Assembly (NCBI GenBank): GCA_036387335.1
Contig: DASVTZ010000007.1
Location: forward strand, 1 to 58,921
Direction: 5' to 3'
DNA length: 58,921 bases
From: Longimicrobium sp.
Lineage (GTDB): Bacteria; Gemmatimonadota; Gemmatimonadetes; Longimicrobiales; Longimicrobiaceae
Under the pieces are notes generated by a model. It was not told where the DNA came from and searched no databases. It saw only the letters and a list, made by a program, of their open reading frames with translations. Position 1 is the first letter of the stretch. Each line of letters begins with the position of its first letter. The translations under genes were made by a program, and so were the position numbers. Positions 50,138 to 57,005 of the stretch are shown piece by piece.

Positions 50138-50214
50138 AGCGGATCCCGGCAGATGGTGAGAAATAGGGAGCGTGGAGGTTTAGCGAAAACATGGCTGGCC
50201 CGCAAGCCAGTTAG

Positions 50215-50305
50215 CCGAGACAAGAGCTTGAAGGTGCGGGGCTGGCAACGTTATCGGCTGGTGAAGAAGCATGGATGGCCCCGCATCCATCAGCCGATTA
50301 TAGGC
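50215..50305 (-). repeat. attC-like palindrome 5, diverged
   Basis: Contains GGTGCGGGGCTGGCAACG and GGATGGCCCCGCATCC, then CAGCCGATTATAGGC, parallel to sites 2 and 4 (TGCGGGG, GCATG, CCCCGCATCC, CAGCCGATTGTTAGGC), but the ends are altered. Confidence 0.55.
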
Positions 50306-50319
50306 GGCCCGTAGCGAGG

Positions 50320-50910
50320 TCAACAGAGACGCGTCAAATCGATCGGTCCAAGGACCAAAGGGTGGAGTACCCGCAGAGCCTCCTCAAGTCCCTGTAAGAG
50401 CGCTCGAATCATTTCCAGTTCGCTAGAAGAGATCTGGGACGGTGAATATGGTCCTGGTGTAATACCAATTGGATACTTCCCGCACTCGATAATTTGCTGT
50501 AGGCGCACGAGCAGGCTTTCAAGAGGCTTCTCAACGGTGAGATCGGCCTCTCGAAAGAGTCGAAGTAGGTTGTGGGTCTTGAAGCTTTTGTCTAAGGAGC
50601 CATTCGCTGTCGGATTTCTCCCCTTCGCAACGAGAATTGCCTTAATCAGGTTTTCAGTCGCAAACGCATATAGCAGTAAGGCGGGCATCAGCGAAGTATG
50701 GAACCTCTGGTAATCGATGGGGAGCGGCGGCCATTGTGAATCTTTGGGCCAGGGCTCGATTGTAGAGTACCTCTGGACTACCACATTCGCTGCGCAGATT
50801 AGCTCGCGTGCCACTATCTGCCATACGACGGGTGATGTTCCGGCCTGTCCAAACATCGATGCTTCTGGAGAGTAGTCGGTCATCGCCTGGGAACTGCCTC
50901 GCTCAACCAT
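50320..50910 (-). CDS. hypothetical HEPN-like helical protein
   Basis: 196 residues (ATG at 50910; ATG at 50883 is alternative). Helical with VWQIVARELICAANVVVQRY, ALLLYAFATENLIKAILVAK near residue 78, HNLLRLFREADL near 112 and CGKYPIGITPG near 145. The ATENLIKA, HNLxxL and GKYP elements are typical of HEPN-related proteins annotated as hypothetical in mobile regions; the RxxxxH motif is not clear. It lies between attC-like site 5 and M13 3'-end copy 3. Confidence 0.65.
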   Translation of the reverse strand: MVERGSSQAMTDYSPEASMFGQAGTSPVVWQIVARELICAANVVVQRYSTIEPWPKDSQWPPLPIDYQRFHTSLMPALLLYAFATENLIKAILVAKGRNPTANGSLDKSFKTHNLLRLFREADLTVEKPLESLLVRLQQIIECGKYPIGITPGPYSPSQISSSELEMIRALLQGLEEALRVLHPLVLGPIDLTRLC

Positions 50911-51193
50911 TAGGTGAACAGGACAAGGAGGGGCTAACACATTAAGTAGAATCGATTCGGGTATGCACACAAGGGGTTCGTGGAAGTATCCCCTGCCTGT
51001 GCACGGGGTAGGGGAGTTGCCACCCAGTGTTATGCGGAATCTTGGTGGCGGGGCGCCACCTCGTTGCCACGAAGCGCCTTGCGAGCTCGTGGCGGAAGGG
51101 TATCTCCAGAACTGTGAACGGATTGGACGCGTACCCCGCTTTCGGAGCGGCTTATCCGAAGTGGCGCCGACGGCGGGCGGCCAAATCAGAAAC

Positions 51194-51418
51194 CAAAACG
51201 GGGCCCGGATCGCTCCGGGCCGCCGTCTTCTTGCCATCGATCCGCCAACGCTTACCAGATCCTCACGCGCTGCTCGGGCGGCAGGTACATCTTGTCGCCG
51301 GGCTGAACGTTGAAGGCGGCGTAGAACTCCGGGATGTTGCGGAGGACGCCGTTGGTGCGGTACTCGCCCGGCGAGTGCGGGTCGGTCATCACCTGCTGCC
51401 GCAGGGGCATCCTCGCGC
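51194..51418 (-). pseudogene. copy 3 of the M13 peptidase gene 3' end plus terminator
   Basis: Reads in frame MPLRQQVMTDPHSPGEYRTN to the stop after PPEQRVRIW, the last ~52 codons of the gene at 54655-56709, followed by the same terminator (GGGCCCGGATCGCTCCGGGC). Very few differences from the intact copy. There is no other gene in 50911-51444. Confidence 0.9.
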
Positions 51419-51444
51419 GGGAGGGTGGAACGTTATGTAACGAC

Positions 51445-51804
51445 TCACATGCTCTGCAGCGAACAATTGGGTGAGATCCAGATCTCGATCTGGCCGGGGC
51501 GCGACGGCAGATTAATATGCTTCAGGCGTCGCGAAAAGGCCTTTGAACATCTCTGACGGGCGAAATACGCATCTGCTAACTGCGCGACGCGCTCTGCTGC
51601 CTCTCGATCCTTTTTGTGGAAGTACCGCACGTCCGATGATCCAATAGGCCCCGGGATTCGCTGAACGCCTGGAGACGAAAGAAGGGTCGTGTTGAGGTTT
51701 GCGCGAAGGCTATCTAGATCGCTTTGTTCTAAGCGTGGGTCTGCTTGTATTAAGACGAATGCCGGAAACGGGTCCTTGATGTATGCTTTGAAGGCGCTAT
51801 CCAA
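51445..51804 (-). CDS. hypothetical protein, probably the C-terminal part of a frameshifted membrane protein
   Basis: 119 residues from a TTG at 51804. Alpha/beta sequence: FKAYIKDPFPAFVLIQADPR, SLRANLNTTLLSSPGVQRIP, DVRYFHKKDREAAERVAQLA and GQIEIWISPNCS. The frame is open and protein-like upstream of the TTG (YTYLLIPYEGRSTNYTSLDS), where it overlaps the gene at 51797-52039 in another frame. This suggests that one membrane-anchored protein has been split by an indel near 51865. If not, the two are overlapping coupled genes. Confidence 0.5.
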   Translation of the reverse strand: MDSAFKAYIKDPFPAFVLIQADPRLEQSDLDSLRANLNTTLLSSPGVQRIPGPIGSSDVRYFHKKDREAAERVAQLADAYFARQRCSKAFSRRLKHINLPSRPGQIEIWISPNCSLQSM

Positions 51805-52039
51805 CGACGTGTAGTTCGTGCTTCTTCCTTCGTAGGGAATCAGTAAGTATGTGTATCGTACGACGGATGCTGTCCGACTGCTCGGTTAGTTGCTCGACCT
51901 GGAGCAGCAGCGGGCGAGTTTGGGTGAGCACATATATGGAGCTTGCAACAACAAGAACACACATTGTCAGCAAAATCACAAAAATTCGACGCAGCCGCCG
52001 CGTCGGATCATGGCTCTCATTCTGCGTGGCCGCGTCCAT
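51797..52039 (-). CDS. hypothetical single-pass membrane protein
   Basis: 80 residues: a charged cytoplasmic lead (NESHDPTRRLRR), one transmembrane helix (IFVILLTMCVLVVASSIYVL) and a short coiled-coil-like region (LLLQVEQLTEQSDSIRRT). Start ATG overlaps the previous gene's stop as TAATG. It may be the N-terminal part of the protein continued at 51445-51804. Confidence 0.55.
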   Translation of the reverse strand: MDAATQNESHDPTRRLRRIFVILLTMCVLVVASSIYVLTQTRPLLLQVEQLTEQSDSIRRTIHILTDSLRRKKHELHVVG

Positions 52040-52260
52040 TACTTTCTCTCCGTCGGGATGTTAGGCGCCTGAGGTATGGGTCGGATGGTATCACGAATGA
52101 TTCTGTGCAGCACGACCACCGCGCCGATTAAGCCCGTGGCAACCCCGCCTGTCCCAAGCGCCCCTAAGACGGCTGAGGCATTGAAACCTGCAGGGTTGCT
52201 CCGCGAGGCATGAATAGCTACGTACAGCATCGCGGCGATTACGAGGGGAATACACGCCAC
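52039..52260 (-). CDS. hypothetical two-helix membrane protein
   Basis: 73 residues from GTG at 52260, with helices ACIPLVIAAMLYVAIHA and ASAVLGALGTGGVATGLIGA and a short basic tail. The frame is open and hydrophobic-amphipathic upstream (VEDTIRLAAGLTAV), so the true start may be earlier, but no good start codon is visible. The region 52261-53039 otherwise shows no convincing gene. Confidence 0.45.
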   Translation of the reverse strand: MACIPLVIAAMLYVAIHASRSNPAGFNASAVLGALGTGGVATGLIGAVVVLHRIIRDTIRPIPQAPNIPTERK

Positions 52261-53039
52261 GGCGGTCAGTCCTGCCGCGAGCCGTATCGTATCTTCAACC
52301 GGACGGGTTGCTCTGCGTGCCCCACGTGTACCAATCGGTAAGGGAAGGAGACAGGTGAAGAAAAGCTGATTGGAAGCGGCGCCTCGATAGAGAAAGAGCT
52401 AGCGACATCCGTTCCGCAAGGAAACATATTGTTCGTTGCCGGTCTTTTCTCGCTGCGGCGGCCGTGAAGTCAAATCGAACGTACGTGCGCCGATGCCTGG
52501 ATTTTGTCGAAAGGGACCGCGTTAAAGCCGTAAGTGCCAGAAGGCGGGTGGAAGGTGGTGGATCAGATTTGCGCCCGTCACCCGGCGGGATCGTACTCAG
52601 CTTGATCCGGACCGGCGCACGAGCGGTCGCCCTCCAGTGGGATCGCGGCGAAGCAAACTTTTGGTGGAACTGATCCGCGCGCTTGTCTTCGTATCGTACA
52701 ACACGTCGGGCGTTCAAACCAGCGTAACGCCTTCAACATCCGCCCGTCTTCAACGCACCTCACAGCGTGATGGGTGGTATCGGTGCTGAGTCAAGTTTCC
52801 CGCCCAGCAAGCTCCGGGTCCGCCTCAAGCATGCCCTGCTCTCCGAAATGTCTTGCGGCCGCCCTCGAATCGGGCTGCTGCCCGTCCGCTCGCAGACGTT
52901 GCTCTCGACCGCGAACACGCAGTGAATCCAATCCTCTTCGCGTCTGACGTCAGCTCGGGTCACGGAGTGCTGTCACGATATTCGAACATGCGGGTGAGTA
53001 AATGCACGGGGAACCAACTTCAGAGTACAACGAACCGCA

Positions 53040-53657
53040 CTACTTCTTGCGCTTGCGAGGCTTAGCTTGTGGTTTCGGCGCCGATCTGTCCTGCAACAGC
53101 TTGTTGCAGCCGCACCATCGGTCAAGAACTCCACGTTTAAGGAGGAACACGCCAAGTGCGATTGGTGGGAATGCCATGTGGAGCTTCGTTTCAATGATCC
53201 ACCCACAGAGTGATGTGAGCACCGACCACCCATCATCCTCAGCTTTCCGCCACTGGTCCCACTCACAATAGTGCAGCCGAGCGCAAAGCTCCCTTTGCAC
53301 GGTAACGTCAAGCGATGTTATCAAGAGTTCAAGATCGAGGGTGAGGAGATGGTTAGCCAAAATCGCCCATTCACCACCGTACAATCCCACTCCTTGGTCG
53401 TGACGGACGAACGAGGGTAGCTCGTCATCAAACGTGGGAAATTCCAGATGAGCATAACCACCATATCCGTTCGGTTGATTTCGAGGATAGTCCCATCCCG
53501 GAAGTAATTTCCCGTCGTGGGCGAGGATAGCAGCGGCTCGGCACTCTGCAAGTATGTGCGCGTCCCGAGGAAACGGCTCAGCCAGCACCCGATTAAGGAC
53601 TCGGTCGTCCTCAAGGTATGCTCGGAGGATCTGCTGGTCAGCGGGGGATAGCATCAT
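53040..53657 (-). CDS. hypothetical protein
   Basis: 205 residues. Helical N-terminus (SPADQQILRAYLEDDRVLNR, AEPFPRDAHILAECRAAAIL), a Tyr/Gly-rich middle (PNGYGGYAHLEFPTFDDELP) and hydrophobic segments later (WSVLTSLCGWIIETKLHMAF), ending in a basic tail (KPQAKPRKRKK). No domain recognised. AT-richer than the core genome. Start could be either of two consecutive ATG codons. Confidence 0.6.
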   Translation of the reverse strand: MMLSPADQQILRAYLEDDRVLNRVLAEPFPRDAHILAECRAAAILAHDGKLLPGWDYPRNQPNGYGGYAHLEFPTFDDELPSFVRHDQGVGLYGGEWAILANHLLTLDLELLITSLDVTVQRELCARLHYCEWDQWRKAEDDGWSVLTSLCGWIIETKLHMAFPPIALGVFLLKRGVLDRWCGCNKLLQDRSAPKPQAKPRKRKK

Positions 53658-54297
53658 GCCTCATGGGGGTGTCAGACCAGAGAGATGGTAGCTTGAGCGG
53701 GGTCGGAGCCCTTCATCATGATAGTAGCGTTAAGTGCCATCGGTTTAGTCTTAGGTACGGAGACGCGCCTTCTGCTGAATCAGTTCAAATGGACGTCGTT
53801 TCAACCTTTTCCGTTGTGCAGCTGACAGCGTGGTTGGTCTCGCTCCTGCGCTCACAAGGCGAAACACCTAGTTCAGCGGCAGCAGGAAGCAGGAGTATAT
53901 CAAGCTGCACAATCATTCAGGCTTGGTGCCAAATGCAAGGCCTTCGTTCGGCGGCGGGTGATCTGATGGAGTAGCTCGCAAACTCAAGATGCTAGTTTAG
54001 CTCAGCTGCCAGTCGGCGGCCTCGTGCAGTCAAGATGCTGTGCCTTCGCCCGTGCGTCACGCATCCGCTGTGGGATACGCGCAGAAAGACCCGTGGACGC
54101 AGGGCGCAGCTAATCTGGTTCCTGATGATAAAGGTCCTGTCGTTTGCAAAGATGCGAATAGACGCAGACGCGATCTCGGGGTGACTCTGCAGCCGGGCTT
54201 TGACCGGCGCATGGTCGAGCCGTTGTTCGGTGGCGCAGGGCTACGGCTACAGGAGAGCTTCTGATCCTATTAGGGAGCGAGATTTGAGGAACAGCTG

Positions 54298-54342
54298 CCG
54301 AACCACCCTCTAAGTAGACGGAATCGGCGTATGCACGCAAGC
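54298..54342. repeat. 46-bp dispersed repeat, copy B
   Basis: GCCGAACCACCCTCTAA, then GACGGAATCGG and TATGCACGCAAG, matches 46783-46829. Apart from this, 53658-54603 contains no gene that I can support. Confidence 0.55.
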
Positions 54343-54604
54343 ATTTGCGTCTCGTGTGCGTCCGCGGCGCCTTATGTCGATCTGCCGTAAAGTGAAATGC
54401 CGGACCGCGGAATACCAGGTAAGCGCGTTCTCCCTCTGAAATCACTGGGATGGATCGGCACGTTGCCAGCACTCTGATTGCATTTGTGCGCGCTCGTGCG
54501 GAACGAGCCAAATATGCACGCGGAATCGCGGAATAACGCTCCTGAGTAAACTGTTGTGCGGATTCGTGCCGCGCGCGTGTGCTGGCCGCGCCAAACGAAA
54601 AGTC

Positions 54605-54631
54605 GGCGGCCCGGATTCGCTCCGGGCCGCC
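54605..54631 (-). terminator. terminator of the M13 peptidase gene
   Basis: GGCGGCCCGGA and TCCGGGCCGCC form a perfect 11-bp stem; on the minus strand it is followed by GACTTTT. Three other copies lie at 47842, 48784 and 51194. Confidence 0.85.
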
Positions 54632-54654
54632 GTCTACCATCCATCCACCAAGGC

Positions 54655-56709
54655 TTACCAAATCCTCACGCGCTGCTCGGGCGGCAGGTACATCTTGTCG
54701 CCGGGCTGGACGTTGAAGGCGGCGTAGAACTCCGGGATGTTGCGGAGGACGCCGTTGGTGCGGTACTCGCCCGGCGAGTGCGGGTCGGTCATCACCTGCT
54801 GGCGCAGGGCGTCCTCGCGCATCAGCGTGCGCCAGATCTGCGCGAAGCCGATGAAGAAGCGCTGGTCGCCCGTGAGGCCGTCGATCACCGGGGCCTCGCG
54901 GCCGTTCAGCGACTTCTTGTAGGCGCGGTACGCCATCGCGATGCCGCTCAGGTCGCCGATGTTCTCGCCCAGGGTGAGGCGGCCGTTGAGGTTGAGGCCC
55001 GGCGCCGGGCTGAAGGCGGCGTACTGCGCCACCAGGGCGTCCGCACGCTGCTTGAAGGCGTCGTTGTCCGCCTCGGTCCACCAGTCGCGCAGGTTGCCCT
55101 CGCCGTCGGAGCGGCGGCCCTGGTCGTCGAAGCCGTGGCTGATCTCGTGGCCGATCACCGCCCCGATTCCCCCGTAGTTCACCGCGTCGTCGGCGGCCGG
55201 GTTGAAGAAGGGAGGCTGCAGGATCGCCGCGGGAAAGACGATCTCGTTCATCGTCGGCGAGTAGTACGCGTTCACCGTCTGCGGGGTCATCCCCCACTCC
55301 GCGCGGTCGATGGGCTGCCCCAGGCGGCGCACCATGCGGTTGTGGCCGAACTCGGCGATGCGGCGCAGGTTGCCCGGCAGGTCGCCCGGGCGGATCGTGA
55401 GCGCCGAGTAGTCACGCCACTGGTCCGGGTAGCCGATCTTGACGTTGAACTTCGCCAGCTTGGCCTGCGCCTGCACCTTGGTCTCGGGGCTCATCCACTC
55501 CAGGGAGTCGATGGCCGTCTGGAAGGCGGAGCGGAGGTTGCCCACGAGCTCCTGCATCCGCGCGCGGCTCTCCGGGCGGAAGTTGCGCTGCACGTACAGG
55601 CGGCCGGCGGCCTCGCCCAGGGCGCCCTCCACCAGGCCGACGCCGCGCTTCCAGCGGGGGCGGTTCGCCTCCAGCCCCTGCAGCGCCTTGCCGCGGTACG
55701 CGAACTGGGCGTTGACGAAGGGCGAGCTGAGCGCCGACGCGTAGTTGTCGACCAGCTTGACCGTCAGGTACTGGCGCAGCACCGGCACCGGCGTGGCGGC
55801 GATGATCTGGTTCATCGCCGTCATGTAGTCCGGCTGGCGCACGACGACGCCCGGCGTGCTCTCCGCGCCGACCGCGCGCAGGAAGCGGGTCCAGGAGAAG
55901 CCCGGCATCATGGAGTCGAGCTGCGCGACGGTGCGCAGGTTGTAGCTCGCCTCGCGGTCGCGGCTGCGGGCGCGGTCCCACTGCTTCTCGGCCAGCGCCG
56001 TCTCCAGCGCGAGCACGGCGCGAGCGCCCGCGGCGGGGTTGCGGTCGCCGGCCAGGCGCAGCAGCGTCTCCACGTACGTCTGGTACGCGGCGCGGGCGGC
56101 GACGAGCTTGGCGTCCTGCTTCAGGTAGTAGTCGCGGTCCGGAAGCCCGAGCCCGCTCTGCCCCGCGGAGGCGATGTAGCGCGTGGCCTGGCGGGCATCC
56201 TGCCCCACGCCGAAGCCGAACGGCGTCTGCACGCCGATGCGCTGCAGGTGCGCAAAGAGCTCCGGGAGCGCGGCGCGGTCGCTGAGCGCGGCGATGCGGG
56301 CCAGCTCGGGGCGGATGGGCGTGATGCCGGCCGCCTCGATGCGCGCCGAGTCCATGAAGCTGCGGTACAGGTCGCCCACCTTCTGCGTCTCGGAGCCCGG
56401 CTGCGCGTTGCGCGCGGCGGCGGCCTCGTCGATGATGGCGCGGAGCGACTCTTCGCTGCGGTCGCGCAGCTCCACGAAGGAGCCGAAGCTGGAGCGGTCG
56501 GCCGGGATCTGCGTGGTCTTGAGCCAGCCGCCGTTCACGTAGCGGAAGAAGTCGTCCTGCGGGCGAACGGTCGTGTCGAAGTTGCGGCGGTCGAAGCCGA
56601 GCGCGGGGGTGCCCGTCTGCGCGGCGAGCGTGCCGGCGAGGCCGGTCGCCACCAGCGCGCCCACGACGCCGAGGCGCCGCGGCAGGCGGAGCTGCTTGGG
56701 AGGTGTCAT
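54655..56709 (-). CDS. M13-family (neprilysin-like) zinc metallopeptidase
   Basis: 684 residues with a signal-like N-terminus (LGVVGALVATGLAGTLAAQ). Zinc ligands His521 and His525 in GHEISHGFDDQGRRSDGEGN (HEISH) and Glu582 in GENIGDLSGIAMAYRAY, with Asp586. Other family motifs: NAYYSPTMNEIVFPAAILQP and DFFRYVNGGWLK near residue 45. It degrades peptides in the periplasm or outside. The ATG at 56709 begins MTPPKQLRLPRRLG. Its 3' end is present in three further truncated copies in the accessory region, so this gene is the right-hand boundary of that region. Confidence 0.95.
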   Translation of the reverse strand: MTPPKQLRLPRRLGVVGALVATGLAGTLAAQTGTPALGFDRRNFDTTVRPQDDFFRYVNGGWLKTTQIPADRSSFGSFVELRDRSEESLRAIIDEAAAARNAQPGSETQKVGDLYRSFMDSARIEAAGITPIRPELARIAALSDRAALPELFAHLQRIGVQTPFGFGVGQDARQATRYIASAGQSGLGLPDRDYYLKQDAKLVAARAAYQTYVETLLRLAGDRNPAAGARAVLALETALAEKQWDRARSRDREASYNLRTVAQLDSMMPGFSWTRFLRAVGAESTPGVVVRQPDYMTAMNQIIAATPVPVLRQYLTVKLVDNYASALSSPFVNAQFAYRGKALQGLEANRPRWKRGVGLVEGALGEAAGRLYVQRNFRPESRARMQELVGNLRSAFQTAIDSLEWMSPETKVQAQAKLAKFNVKIGYPDQWRDYSALTIRPGDLPGNLRRIAEFGHNRMVRRLGQPIDRAEWGMTPQTVNAYYSPTMNEIVFPAAILQPPFFNPAADDAVNYGGIGAVIGHEISHGFDDQGRRSDGEGNLRDWWTEADNDAFKQRADALVAQYAAFSPAPGLNLNGRLTLGENIGDLSGIAMAYRAYKKSLNGREAPVIDGLTGDQRFFIGFAQIWRTLMREDALRQQVMTDPHSPGEYRTNGVLRNIPEFYAAFNVQPGDKMYLPPEQRVRIW

Positions 56710-56816
56710 TCGATTGGCTTTACCTGGGGGAAACAAAAGTTCACCATCGCGACTCGTTACCCGCGACGATGGCGGCGGTTCCTGATGGTTCCGTGGTGCG
56801 TTCAGGAACGGCTGGT

Positions 56817-56992
56817 CTCACGCGGAGGCGCGGAGACGCAGAGAGAAAAGAACAGAGGCTCACACAGAGACACAGAGCCACAGAGAGAACAGCAATAAGG
56901 GTTTTCTCTGTGGCTTGCAGTTTCCTCTGTGCCCCTCCGTGTGAGGCTTTTCTCCGCTGTTCTCTCTCCGCGCCTCCGCGTCTCCGCGTGAG
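56817..56992. repeat. nested inverted repeat: CGCGGAG-type arms enclosing a complete CACAGAG-type element
   Basis: Outer arms CTCACGCGGAGGCGCGGAG (56817-56855) and CTCCGCGTCTCCGCGTGAG (ending 56992) enclose CTCACACAGAGACACAGAG (from 56859) to CCTCCGTGTGAG (56945), with core CTGTGGCTTGCAGTTTCC. Confidence 0.9.
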
Positions 56993-57005
56993 GCTGCTGT
57001 TGCTT

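Noticed and set aside
52060-52070. GTTAGGCGCC as an attC end
   Set aside because: It lies within the coding sequence of the two-helix membrane protein and has no complementary partner nearby.
52295-52963. Minus-strand frames in the large gap
   Set aside because: Compositions are Arg/Ser/Pro-rich without secondary-structure pattern; no start with a ribosome-binding site. Could be decayed genes but cannot be supported.
53990-54045. tRNA-like string (TAGTTTAGCTCAGCTG)
   Set aside because: The D-arm-like text is not followed by an anticodon stem, a TTCGA loop or an acceptor complement.
53618-54264. Plus-strand frames before the M13 gene
   Set aside because: Low-complexity translations without family features; starts lie in the neighbouring gene or the repeat.
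39600-54600. Integron integrase or phage integrase
   Set aside because: No tyrosine-recombinase motifs (R..HxLRH..Y) are visible in any frame; the array therefore lacks its integrase in this window.
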